From assembly GCA_028704525.1 (NCBI GenBank), contig JAQWFF010000003.1:1-32020 (forward strand): 32,020 nt of DNA, read 5' to 3'. Positions within the stretch are counted from its first letter, which is position 1; each line of letters starts with the position of its first letter. This document shows positions 1 to 7,966 of this stretch, one piece after another. The stretch comes from Candidatus Dojkabacteria bacterium (lineage in GTDB: Bacteria > Patescibacteriota > Dojkabacteria > SC72). Under the pieces are notes generated by a model. The model made no database searches. It worked only from the letters and a program-made list of their open reading frames with translations, and had not been told where the DNA came from. The position numbers and the translations under genes were made by a program.

Positions 1-1326
1 AAAGATTTTGTAATACATACAGTTAACACAGCACTAATAACTGCACAAATGGGCTGTGATACAAGCACAATAATTGCATCAATTCTTCATAGTCTCGCAG
101 GTAAAGAGATAGAAATGAACGAGATTAAATCTATATTTGGAGACGATATATATAATTTAATCCTAGAAACAAAAAAAATCCAAAAAGCAACAAAGAATAT
201 TGAGACACCAGAAGAAATAATTACAAAATATATTCTTCACAGATCCAAAGACTTAAGACCAGTCCTTATAAAACTAGCCAGCGCACTTCACAATGTTAAA
301 ACAGTCCAATATCTACCAGAAGAAGAACAGAGGCAAGCATCAAAAAGAGTTTTTAATGTATACAGCATAATAGCAGAATATCTTAATCTAAATGACATGA
401 AGAAAGAGCTAGAGGAATATGCTTTTAAACAGTATCAACCTGTTGAATATGAGAGCATAAAGAATAAAATGCTTAGAGAAGATATCAATCAGGGACTCCT
501 TAACAAATACTGGAAAAAACTTGAGGAATATACAAACGGGATGGATATTAAAATACTTGGAAGGGTTAAAGGAGAATACAGTATATACAACAAATTAAAA
601 AAATATGAAAAAGAGTGGAAAGATCCAAAGATTGAGGAGTTAACAGACCTAATAGCATTCAGAGTCGTAACCAAATCTAATGATGACTGTTTCTTGGTAT
701 TAGAGAAAATCATGGACAACTCTCAGGTCAACACAGATTTGTTTGATGACTATATATCAAATCCAAAACCAAACGGGTATATGGCAATACATACAGTTAC
801 AAAATTTCCTGACATATCAAATTTAGGAATAGAGGTGCAAATATTAACAGAGGATATGGAATATACAAATACATATGGGAAAGCATCACACATATCATAC
901 AAAGCACAGAAGAGCAGATATGCAAAACCAACAGATGAATACAGCTGGGTAGAGGATGTACATAACAAGATTAAAGAACATATATCAAAGAGAGAGGATA
1001 ATATATCAAACCCAATACTATGTAATATATTTGAAAATGATGTATACGTATTCACACCCAAAGAAGAGATCATTCCACTTGACAAAGGTGATACTGCATT
1101 AGACTTCGCTTACAAGGTACACTCTGATATAGGTAATAGTGCTGTAGGAGCAAAAATAAATGGTTTGGCAGGGAGATTAGATACCGTACTTAAAACTGAC
1201 GAAAAAGTTGAAATAAAAATACAAAAAGACAAAGACTCTCAACCAATTAGTGCTCTTTCTTTTGTACATAACCCTAGTAGTAAGAGTAAAATATTACGTT
1301 CCCTATCAAAAAAGAAAAAAAACTAA
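1..1326 (+). CDS. RelA/SpoT-homologue (RSH) ppGpp synthetase, 5' end outside window, hydrolase site degenerate
   Basis: The frame is open from base 1, so the N-terminus lies upstream; the first ATG in frame (base 49) is inside the HD domain and is not the real start. Order of domains: remnant HD hydrolase (to about base 420), RelA/SpoT synthetase (about 550-920) and TGS (about 1030-1210). No ACT domain follows. The synthetase looks functional: YSIYNKL, DLIAFR (Asp at 646-648), the NPKPNGYMAIHT segment and IEVQ (Glu at 832-834) are all present, so GTP/GDP pyrophosphorylation from ATP is expected. In the HD part the first His survives (bases 16-18), but the HD doublet reads His-Ser (88-93) and the later Asp of the LADRLHN motif is Ser (280-282). 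From what is known of the family, this should abolish ppGpp hydrolysis. The TGS domain suggests a ribosome/tRNA-linked RelA-like enzyme. Confidence 0.9.
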   Translation, partial: KDFVIHTVNTALITAQMGCDTSTIIASILHSLAGKEIEMNEIKSIFGDDIYNLILETKKIQKATKNIETPEEIITKYILHRSKDLRPVLIKLASALHNVKTVQYLPEEEQRQASKRVFNVYSIIAEYLNLNDMKKELEEYAFKQYQPVEYESIKNKMLREDINQGLLNKYWKKLEEYTNGMDIKILGRVKGEYSIYNKLKKYEKEWKDPKIEELTDLIAFRVVTKSNDDCFLVLEKIMDNSQVNTDLFDDYISNPKPNGYMAIHTVTKFPDISNLGIEVQILTEDMEYTNTYGKASHISYKAQKSRYAKPTDEYSWVEDVHNKIKEHISKREDNISNPILCNIFENDVYVFTPKEEIIPLDKGDTALDFAYKVHSDIGNSAVGAKINGLAGRLDTVLKTDEKVEIKIQKDKDSQPISALSFVHNPSSKSKILRSLSKKKKN

Positions 1327-1332
1327 TATAAT
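1327..1332 (+). promoter_or_regulatory. -10 box (TATAAT) before the small membrane peptide and recG
   Basis: Perfect -10 consensus directly after the RSH stop codon and 8 bases before the ATG at 1341. No good -35 hexamer lies at the right spacing, so promoter activity is uncertain in such AT-rich DNA. Confidence 0.3.
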
Positions 1333-1340
1333 CATCAAAT

Positions 1341-1451
1341 ATGAAAAAAGATACAAAGAAAAAATTACACAACATAATAAATATCTTGATAGCAATAATA
1401 CTAATAGGAGGAATAACAGTTCCAATTATTCTCAGCTTATTCTCATTCTAG
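1341..1451 (+). CDS. 36-residue single-pass membrane peptide
   Basis: An ATG-to-TAG frame of 36 codons fills the gap between the RSH gene and recG, ending 3 bases before the recG start. The product has a lysine-rich N-terminus (MKKDTKKKLHN) followed by one hydrophobic helix (INILIAIILIGGITVPIILS), so it would be inserted with the N-terminus in the cytoplasm. A consensus -10 box TATAAT (1327-1332) stands 8 bases before the ATG; no Shine-Dalgarno sequence is visible. I do not recognise a family. The tight fit between two genes and the clean charge-plus-helix pattern favour a real gene, but a chance ORF cannot be excluded. Confidence 0.5.
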   Translation: MKKDTKKKLHNIINILIAIILIGGITVPIILSLFSF

Positions 1452-1454
1452 TAT

Positions 1455-3446
1455 ATGACTTTAAAAGCAAATTCCAAGATTACAGATATAAATGGAATTG
1501 GCGATATACTATCAAAGAAATTCGAAAAATTAGATATAAAAACTGTTAAGCAACTTCTTTTCCATATACCTTTCAGATATCAAGACTCATCACATCTTCT
1601 CTCTATACAAGAGTTTATAGAGAAAGGGGAGGGGACATTCATTGCAAAAATTATAGATGTAAAAAATGCATATACAAGATTTAGAAAAATAATCACTACA
1701 GTCAAAGTAACTGATGAGGAGAAGACTCTTTCAATTACATTCTTCAGACAACCATATCTTTCAAAAATACTAATTAAAGGGGAGACATATATTTTTGATG
1801 GGAAGGTTACAAAAAAGAATGGGCGAAAGAATATATATAATCCAAAATACGAACTATTTAAAGGAGAAAAAGAGAAACAACGAAATCTTGGAAAACTTAT
1901 TGGGATATATCCAGAGACAAAAGGATTAACATCCAACATAATTAGAAAAAATATATACAAGATTAAAGAAGATATATCCAAGATAGTAAAGGACCCTCTC
2001 AAGCAAGGAGATCTGGAAACACTCCCAAATGCAATATTAAAAGTTCATTTTCCAAAAGATCCAGATGATATTGTACATGGGAGGCAAAGACTTGCTTTTG
2101 ATGAGATGTTAAGTGTTGCATTTAAAATTGAAAAAAATATGTCTGAAAGAGAAAATTTTAAATCGGAAAAGATCGAAACAAATAATAAGTTGGTACAAGA
2201 CTTTATAAAATCACTTCCATATAAACTAACAGAAGATCAAGAAGATGCACAGGAGATAATACTAAAAGAGATTAATAAAACAATTCCAATGAATAGACTC
2301 ATTAATGGTGATGTAGGTAGTGGAAAAACAGTTGTAAGTGCTATAGCAATATTAAATACAATAAAGCAAGGGTACTCCGCAATACTTCTTGCACCAACAA
2401 CTGTTCTTGCCAAACAGCATTATGATACATTCTCAACTTTATACAAAGGTTTTAAAATTCCAATAGAACTCTGTATATCAAAAGAGAAGAAAATAACAAA
2501 AACAAAAAACAAATTAATAATTGGAACACATGCAATTCTTTTCAAGAAAGATATTCCAGATAATGTGGCTCTAGTTGTCACAGATGAACAACAAAGATTT
2601 GGTGTAGAACAAAGAGAGTTTCTTTTAACAAAATCTAATACGACTCCACATCATTTAACAATGACAGCAACACCAATCCCAAGAACTTTAACAGAGGCTT
2701 TTTTTGGAAACGTATCCGTTTCAGAAATTAAAGAAAAACCAAAAGGAAGGATAGATATAAAGAGTTTCTATACACCGTATAGAAAAAGAGATGACTGCTT
2801 TAAATGGATAGCAGAAAGGATAAAGAAAAGTAGATATAAAGAACAAGCATTTATTATATATCCTCTTATAGATGAGTCAGATATTACAAATACAAAATCT
2901 GTTCTAAAAAGCTATGAGGAATTAAAAGAGAAATACTTCAACGATATCCCAATAGCATATCTACATGGAAGATTGAAAGAAAAGAATGAGATATTAAATG
3001 ATTTTAAAGAGAAGAAATACAATATTCTTGTATCAACATCTGTTATAGAAGTAGGAATAGATATACCAGATGCGACAATAATGGTCATAGAGAATGCTGA
3101 GAGATTTGGTCTTGCACAACTACATCAATTAAGAGGAAGAGTCGGAAGAAGTTCAAAGGAATCATACTGTTATGTAATACCAGGAAATAGTGTTGAAAGA
3201 AAATCAGAAGGAGAAGAGCGATTAATATACTTTGCAAAACATGATAGTGGTTTTGATGTAGCACAGTATGACCTAGAGAGAAGAGGTCCGGGAGAGGTAT
3301 ACGGTACGATTCAATCTGGGATACCAAATTTTAAAGTTGCTTCTATACACGATTTAGGAACCCTTAAAAAAGCAAGAAAAGTTGCTAAAGAGATATTAAA
3401 GAAAGATAATAATGTAGATAAAATATTAGATAATATATTTAGATGA
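1455..3446 (+). CDS. recG: ATP-dependent DNA helicase RecG
   Basis: RecG remodels stalled replication forks and Holliday junctions. The 663-residue protein has the family order: an N-terminal wedge/OB region beginning with a helix-hairpin-like segment (ITDINGIGDILSKKFEKL), then two SF2 helicase lobes. Motif I is GDVGSGKT (285-292), motif Ia LAPTTVLAKQH, motif II DEQQRFGVEQR (377 onward), motif III MTATPIPRTL, and motifs V-VI run from VIEVGIDIPDA to QLRGRVGRS. Motif II reads DEQQ where RecG normally has DEQH. The length is near the family norm (about 690), slightly short in the N-terminal region. The start at 1455 follows the small membrane peptide by 3 bases. The TGA stop overlaps the start of the downstream methyltransferase gene (ATGA), indicating translational coupling. 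TGA is the only stop of its kind in the window. Confidence 0.95.
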   Translation: MTLKANSKITDINGIGDILSKKFEKLDIKTVKQLLFHIPFRYQDSSHLLSIQEFIEKGEGTFIAKIIDVKNAYTRFRKIITTVKVTDEEKTLSITFFRQPYLSKILIKGETYIFDGKVTKKNGRKNIYNPKYELFKGEKEKQRNLGKLIGIYPETKGLTSNIIRKNIYKIKEDISKIVKDPLKQGDLETLPNAILKVHFPKDPDDIVHGRQRLAFDEMLSVAFKIEKNMSERENFKSEKIETNNKLVQDFIKSLPYKLTEDQEDAQEIILKEINKTIPMNRLINGDVGSGKTVVSAIAILNTIKQGYSAILLAPTTVLAKQHYDTFSTLYKGFKIPIELCISKEKKITKTKNKLIIGTHAILFKKDIPDNVALVVTDEQQRFGVEQREFLLTKSNTTPHHLTMTATPIPRTLTEAFFGNVSVSEIKEKPKGRIDIKSFYTPYRKRDDCFKWIAERIKKSRYKEQAFIIYPLIDESDITNTKSVLKSYEELKEKYFNDIPIAYLHGRLKEKNEILNDFKEKKYNILVSTSVIEVGIDIPDATIMVIENAERFGLAQLHQLRGRVGRSSKESYCYVIPGNSVERKSEGEERLIYFAKHDSGFDVAQYDLERRGPGEVYGTIQSGIPNFKVASIHDLGTLKKARKVAKEILKKDNNVDKILDNIFR

Positions 3447-3898
3447 AAATACATATAGTACTAGATAATATACGATCTGTATTTAATGTAGGAAGTATAT
3501 TTAGAAGTGCAGATGGTGCAGGAAGTGTAGAGAAGATATATCTATGTGGAATAACGTCTGATATTGATAATCCTAAATTAGAAAAAACAGCACTTGGTGC
3601 TATAGATATGGTCTCATCTGAACACTACGATACTACACATGAAGCATTGGAAGAAATCAGAAGCCAGAATATTCCTATATACTCTGTAGAATTAACAGAT
3701 GATGCAAAAGATTTCCAAAAAGTTAAATATCCACAGGAAGTTGCGATAGTATTTGGTCATGAGAAGAAGGGAGTAGAAGAGGATATATTAAAAGAAAGTG
3801 ATGAAAGAGTAATGGTACCTATGAGAGGAAAGAAAGAGTCTCTTAACGTTGCTAACTGTGCAAGTATAATACTGTATGAAATAACAAGAGAAAGATAG
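3443..3898 (+). CDS. SpoU/TrmH-family RNA 2'-O-methyltransferase
   Basis: A 151-residue SPOUT methyltransferase that would transfer a methyl group from S-adenosylmethionine to a ribose 2'-OH of tRNA or rRNA. All three family motifs are visible: motif 1 with N9, R11, N15, G17 and R21 (DNIRSVFNVGSIFR), motif 2 IVFGHEKKGV (102-111), and motif 3 with VPMRGKKESLNVANCASI (125-142), which forms the trefoil knot and cofactor pocket. The protein is the bare catalytic domain, without the N-terminal RNA-binding domain of RlmB or the C-terminal extension of TrmH, so the substrate cannot be named. It overlaps recG by 4 bases, in the same operon. Confidence 0.9.
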   Translation: MKIHIVLDNIRSVFNVGSIFRSADGAGSVEKIYLCGITSDIDNPKLEKTALGAIDMVSSEHYDTTHEALEEIRSQNIPIYSVELTDDAKDFQKVKYPQEVAIVFGHEKKGVEEDILKESDERVMVPMRGKKESLNVANCASIILYEITRER

Positions 3899-3910
3899 TA
3901 ATATATAGTA

Positions 3911-6900
3911 ATGAAGATATCTAAGAATACATTAATAATAGGGGCATCTATACTAGCGGTAGTTGGTGGTGTTGCTGGATATTATCTCCTTACACAGGAT
4001 GAACCAGAGACATTAGGATGGATGAATAGTAGCTGGTTATATAGAAAGGCAATAACGGTTAGTAATAGTGGGAGTGAACTATTAAATGAGGATGTACTAG
4101 TAACTATAGATACAGAATCCCTTATAGATGCATCTAAACTACAGAGTGATTGTGATGACCTAAGATTTACAGATAGTGATGAAACAACAGCTCTAGACTA
4201 TTGGGTAGAGGGTGGATGTGATACAAGTACAACAAGGGTATGGGTACAGATACCAACATTACCTAATGGAGGAAAGACTATATATGTGTATTATGCAAAT
4301 CCAAGTGCAACTAATTCTGAGGAGACATGGTCAGAGTATTTCATAGCATTAAATGATGAGGCATGTCCAGCAGGATGGACAAGAGATAGCAACTTTGATG
4401 ATGCGTTTCCACTGGCATCTGCAACAGCCAAAACCGCTGGGGGTTCAAACACTCATTCACATACAGCATCTGGAAGTACTAGTAGTCAGAATCAAGGATG
4501 TCAAAATGGAACTGGACAACAGTATGGATATGGTTCACATGGCTGGTCTTCAAGTGTAACAAATGATACAAAATATCCGCCATATTTAGATATGGTATTT
4601 TGTAAAAATAGTGATTACAATCCGTATGCTGGGATGATTACTCTCTTTGACGCTACAGTTCCAAGTGGATGGACAAGATATAGTGGACTAGATTCATACT
4701 TCACAAGAGGAGCAGCTTCATACAGTGCTACCCCAGGAGGGGCAACTACACATACACACTCATTTTCTGGTGGTACAACAGGTGGCTCAGGATCAGGAGC
4801 CACATCAGGATTATGCTTCACCACAAGCTGTGTACTTTCTCATTCTCATTCATTTTCAATAACCTCTGTTGGGAGTGGAAGTAGCTTGCCTCAATATAAA
4901 ACAGTTATATGGGGAGAAGCAGATGGAGCAACAGTATTAGATGAAGTCATATTTATGGTAACAGGAAATCCTCCACTTGGATGGAGTACACAATCTACAT
5001 TAAATGGATACTACCTTTATGGCTCATCTTCATATAACAGCTCTGGTGGAGATGCAAGTCATACTCATTCAGTATCGGGAAGTACAGGTTCTACGTCTAG
5101 CTCTAACTGTTGCGGGAATGCCCCACTTAACTACGGCTTTGGGACAAGCGCTTCACATTCTATAGCTGCAACTACAAGCAGTGCTGCAAACAATACACCT
5201 GCATACTACTCTGTCATAATTAGTAAGAGAAAAGCATCTGTTAGTACATCTTTAGGAACAGAAGAATCCCAGAATACAGCCCCTGATGCACCATCTGCTC
5301 CATATTGTGAAAGTACAACTAATCCAACATTGGTAACAGATAGTACTCCTGAGTTTAGTGCAGTGTTTACAGATGATGATTCTTCTGATACAGGTAACTA
5401 TTATCAGATACAAGTTAATACAGCTTCTGATTTTAGTGGTACTTCTATGTGGGATAGTACAAAAACTGCATTTGGTACTCCCATTACTAATGGGGCCAGA
5501 TGTTCTGATATATCATATGATGGTTCTACATTATCTTGGGGAACTCAATACTATTGGAGGATAAAGTTCTGGGATAACCAATCAATGAATAATGAAAGTG
5601 ATTGGTCTACTACTCAAAACTTCACTATGAACGCAATACCAACCTCTACAGCTCCATACTGTGAACAAACAACTAACCCAACAAAGGTAACGGATAGTAC
5701 ACCTGAGTTTAGTTCGGTATTTACAGATACAGACTCAGGAGACACAGGAAATTCTTACGAGATAGAGGTTAATACAACATCTGCATTTGATGGTACAAGT
5801 ATGTGGGATACAGGGAAGACATCCATTGCATCACCTCTTACAAGTACAAGCAGATCTATTGATTACTCATATGCAGGAACAGCCCTAGATGCTGGGGTTA
5901 CATACTACTGGAGAATGAGATTCTGGGATGTTAATGATGAAGAAACACCATATAGTACAACAGGATTAGTTGGACAATGGGATTTTAATGAAACAAGTGG
6001 TACCACAGCAGATAACGAAGGCAGTTGTGGTTCATTATGTGATGGGACATTAACAAATATGGTAACAACTGGACAGGATGATTCATCAAGTAGTGGATGG
6101 ACATATGATAAAAGGAAATGGGGTGCAGGAGCAGTTATGTTTGATGGTGGTAATGATAAAATAACTATGGGAGATAATACTAATTTAGAGTTAGCAAACA
6201 TTACTGTTGCAGCTTGGATTAAAGTCTCATCATCAACTGGATGGACAAGAATAGCTGGGAAATACAGTAGTACTAATAAATTAGGATATAATCTTACAAT
6301 AGATGGAGCAAATAATGGGAAACCTGTTTTCCAAGCAGGAAATAGTTCAACAACTGCTAGTGCAAGTTTAGTAGGGACTTCAGTCTACGATGATGAATGG
6401 CACTATATAGTTGGAACAGCAGATGGAACCGATGTAAATATATATATGGATGGTGAATTTCTAAGTTCTACTTCTTTTGCAAGCTCTATCTCTTATGGTA
6501 CAGAGGTTTTCTATATCGGTTCTAATGGTACTACAGCAGTTAATGGAACTGTAGACCATGTAACAATTTATTCTCGTGCTCTTTCTGAGGAAGAAATCCT
6601 TACAAACTATCAAACAGGAGCAGGAGGAGGGTCTTGGTCAACAACATCAACCTTTGTTATGTCAGGGCCCCCATCAAAACCAACCAATCTTAAAACAGAC
6701 GCTCAAACAAACCCAACACAACTAGCTAGTGCACACCCTATGTTCTCTGCTACATACTCTGATCCAAACAGTGATGACTCATCAGCATATGAGATAGAGG
6801 TTAATGCTGCTTCTAACTTCTTGGGTACTGTAATGTGGGATACTGGGAAAACAGCAAAAACTATAACAAGTGGTACAACAGGAGATATAGTAAATTACGC

Positions 6901-7063
6901 AGGAACACCCCTCTCTAACTCCACAACCACATACTACTGGAGAATACGATTCTGGGATACAGATGATACTGAAAGCGAATGGTCTGACACAGCCCAGTTC
7001 TCAGACTTCTATCCCTCTTTCAAATTCCAAGGCATAGGTATGGAAGGATTAAAGATAAACTAG
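3911..7063 (+). CDS. Large secreted or membrane-anchored surface protein: DUF2341, three collar-like modules, three Fn3-like modules, nested LamG
   Basis: A 1050-residue protein with an N-terminal hydrophobic helix (about residues 7-27) and no lipobox, so it is probably exported and tethered by that helix. Order: DUF2341-like domain (about 37-145, starting WLYRKAITV and ending YVYYANPSA); three histidine-rich modules resembling phage tail-collar/tail-fibre domains (about 152-233, 250-337, 354-441), each beginning with Pro-x-Gly-Trp, holding a HSH or HTH cluster, and ending in a Pro-x-Tyr strand; then fibronectin-III-like modules at about 457-573, 576-684 plus 907-918, and 921-1032. The second of these is split by a LamG-like domain (about 686-904: LVGQWDFNETSG, VAAWIKV, DEWHYIVGTADG, VDHVTIYSRALSEEE). 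There is no C-terminal membrane helix or LPXTG motif. Likely roles are adhesion or glycan binding at the surface; that is inference. Cysteines in the collar modules could form disulfides. Confidence 0.75.
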   Translation: MKISKNTLIIGASILAVVGGVAGYYLLTQDEPETLGWMNSSWLYRKAITVSNSGSELLNEDVLVTIDTESLIDASKLQSDCDDLRFTDSDETTALDYWVEGGCDTSTTRVWVQIPTLPNGGKTIYVYYANPSATNSEETWSEYFIALNDEACPAGWTRDSNFDDAFPLASATAKTAGGSNTHSHTASGSTSSQNQGCQNGTGQQYGYGSHGWSSSVTNDTKYPPYLDMVFCKNSDYNPYAGMITLFDATVPSGWTRYSGLDSYFTRGAASYSATPGGATTHTHSFSGGTTGGSGSGATSGLCFTTSCVLSHSHSFSITSVGSGSSLPQYKTVIWGEADGATVLDEVIFMVTGNPPLGWSTQSTLNGYYLYGSSSYNSSGGDASHTHSVSGSTGSTSSSNCCGNAPLNYGFGTSASHSIAATTSSAANNTPAYYSVIISKRKASVSTSLGTEESQNTAPDAPSAPYCESTTNPTLVTDSTPEFSAVFTDDDSSDTGNYYQIQVNTASDFSGTSMWDSTKTAFGTPITNGARCSDISYDGSTLSWGTQYYWRIKFWDNQSMNNESDWSTTQNFTMNAIPTSTAPYCEQTTNPTKVTDSTPEFSSVFTDTDSGDTGNSYEIEVNTTSAFDGTSMWDTGKTSIASPLTSTSRSIDYSYAGTALDAGVTYYWRMRFWDVNDEETPYSTTGLVGQWDFNETSGTTADNEGSCGSLCDGTLTNMVTTGQDDSSSSGWTYDKRKWGAGAVMFDGGNDKITMGDNTNLELANITVAAWIKVSSSTGWTRIAGKYSSTNKLGYNLTIDGANNGKPVFQAGNSSTTASASLVGTSVYDDEWHYIVGTADGTDVNIYMDGEFLSSTSFASSISYGTEVFYIGSNGTTAVNGTVDHVTIYSRALSEEEILTNYQTGAGGGSWSTTSTFVMSGPPSKPTNLKTDAQTNPTQLASAHPMFSATYSDPNSDDSSAYEIEVNAASNFLGTVMWDTGKTAKTITSGTTGDIVNYAGTPLSNSTTTYYWRIRFWDTDDTESEWSDTAQFSDFYPSFKFQGIGMEGLKIN
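4364..5233 (+). repeat. Three tandem collar-like protein modules within the surface protein
   Basis: Residues 152-233, 250-337 and 354-441 of the surface protein align by eye. Each has P-(A/S/L)-G-W-(T/S) at the start, an aromatic-rich stretch ending in a small-residue loop, a Gly-Gly then (T/S)H(S/T)HS histidine cluster, a Gly/Ser/Thr-rich spacer, and a closing strand (PPYLDMVF, LPQYKTVIW, TPAYYSVII). The arrangement is like the tail-collar family, in which the His clusters can bind metal. Divergence between copies shows an old duplication. Confidence 0.6.
5279..7006 (+). repeat. Three Fn3-like modules, the middle one interrupted by LamG
   Basis: Each copy carries the pattern TNPT, a Pro-x-Phe-Ser strand, a Y-x-I-x-V-N strand, (S/V)MWD, and YYWR(I/M)(K/R)FWD. 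Copies one and two (5279-5629 and from 5636) are closest to each other, sharing VTDSTPEFS and GTSMWD. In copy two the sequence after YYWRMRFWD leaves the module at base 5966, runs through a LamG domain to about 6622, and returns with the closing strand WSTTSTFVM, which matches WSTTQNFTM of copy one. Copy three spans 6671-7006. Confidence 0.65.
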
Positions 7064-7069
7064 TAGAAT
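7064..7069 (+). promoter_or_regulatory. Possible -10 box (TAGAAT) before rsmD
   Basis: TAGAAT stands 7 bases before the ATG at 7077. No -35 match is seen. It fits the spacing found at several other genes in the window. Confidence 0.25.
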
Positions 7070-7076
7070 ACATACC

Positions 7077-7829
7077 ATGAGTTTAAAAATAGAATCATTC
7101 AAAAAATTAAGAAAAGAAAAGAAGAAATGGAAAGTTGATACTCCTGTAGAGTTTGAAGAGAGAGAAGAAGTCTTTCTAAGAAAACGCCTAATGAGCAACG
7201 AACCAACCATAGATACATTCGTAAGGATAACTGGGGGAGAAAGAAAAAACTTTCGCATAGATATCCCTCGTAATACAAGACCACTAACAGATAGAATGAA
7301 AGTTAAGATATTTGATATATTAAGAGAAGACATAGTAAAAAAGAATATACTAGATCTATATGCAGGATCTGGTTCCTTTGGTCTAGAAGCTCTCTCAAGA
7401 GGAGCAGAATCTGTAACATTCGTAGATGCCTCTAAAAACTCAAACTTTGTAATACAACAAAATATCGCACATACCGGATACCTTCCTCAAACAACTGTTG
7501 TGAAAGAAAAGGTTGAAGAATATCTATACAAAAAAACAAATAAGGAGATAGAAGAAACATTCGATATAATATTTATGGATCCTCCATACAAACTATACAA
7601 CACAAAAAAAACATTCAAGATGCAAAATATTATGAATATGGCAAGCAAACTTCTCCCAGGGATAGTAAATAAAGACACAAAGAAATTTAAAGGTGCACTG
7701 ATTGTCAAACATCCAAGAAGATATCCAATAGACACATTAAAAATTGAGAAAATGAAGAAAATAGATACCATAGAGATAGGATTAAACTGTATATCAATAT
7801 ACATAGTACATTGCAAAAGTAACAATTAA
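7077..7829 (+). CDS. rsmD: 16S rRNA (guanine(966)-N2)-methyltransferase RsmD, with basic N-terminal extension
   Basis: RsmD methylates G966 of 16S rRNA during 30S assembly. The core is clear: RITGGERKNFRIDIP (50-64), TRPLTDRMKVKIFDIL (67-82), the SAM-binding loop LDLYAGSGSFGLEALSRGA (92-110), the acidic end of strand two (VTFVDAS), and the catalytic DPPY (168-171). At 250 residues it is longer than the usual 180-200. The extra part is a Lys/Glu-rich N-terminus of about 45 residues. A later ATG at 7191 (MSNEPTIDTFVRITGG) would give a family-like start, so the extension may be a start-choice artefact; the -10-like box before 7077 argues mildly for the longer form. Confidence 0.88.
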   Translation: MSLKIESFKKLRKEKKKWKVDTPVEFEEREEVFLRKRLMSNEPTIDTFVRITGGERKNFRIDIPRNTRPLTDRMKVKIFDILREDIVKKNILDLYAGSGSFGLEALSRGAESVTFVDASKNSNFVIQQNIAHTGYLPQTTVVKEKVEEYLYKKTNKEIEETFDIIFMDPPYKLYNTKKTFKMQNIMNMASKLLPGIVNKDTKKFKGALIVKHPRRYPIDTLKIEKMKKIDTIEIGLNCISIYIVHCKSNN

Positions 7830-7966
7830 AATATAGAATTACAGATATGTACAAAAAGATAGGTATAAATAATTCAAGGTTTTGCAGAATTGTATACACA
7901 ACATACACTTTTTAAAACATGTTCCTTTTACCAAATATTCCACTTTTAAATTTTTAGATTATATTT
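7830..7966. other. 137-base intergenic region upstream of thrS
   Basis: AT-rich spacer between rsmD and thrS. I see no intrinsic terminator, T-box or other recognisable leader. A -10-like box occurs at its end (7955-7960). Confidence 0.5.
7955..7960 (+). promoter_or_regulatory. Possible -10 box (TAGATT) before thrS
   Basis: TAGATT stands exactly 6 bases before the thrS ATG, which would place transcription initiation on the start codon. There is no convincing -35 hexamer and no Shine-Dalgarno sequence. Confidence 0.3.

Noticed and set aside
1250-1549. 99-residue plus-strand ORF spanning the RSH end and recG start
   Set aside because: It overlaps the conserved TGS-side end of the RSH gene, the small membrane peptide and recG, and its translation is low-complexity Lys/Asn/Tyr sequence with no recognisable pattern.
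1580-2002. 140-residue antisense ORF inside recG (and similar antisense ORFs in pheT, trigger factor, sortase and the AI-2E gene)
   Set aside because: Long open antisense frames are expected from the codon bias of AT-rich genes; they have no ribosome site and lie opposite strongly conserved proteins.
3911-7063. Prophage tail region suggested by the collar-like modules
   Set aside because: No other phage gene is nearby; the protein has an N-terminal membrane helix, DUF2341 and LamG domains, and sits among housekeeping genes.
7830-7966. T-box or other riboswitch upstream of thrS
   Set aside because: No T-box sequence, specifier stem or terminator hairpin could be found in the 137 bases.
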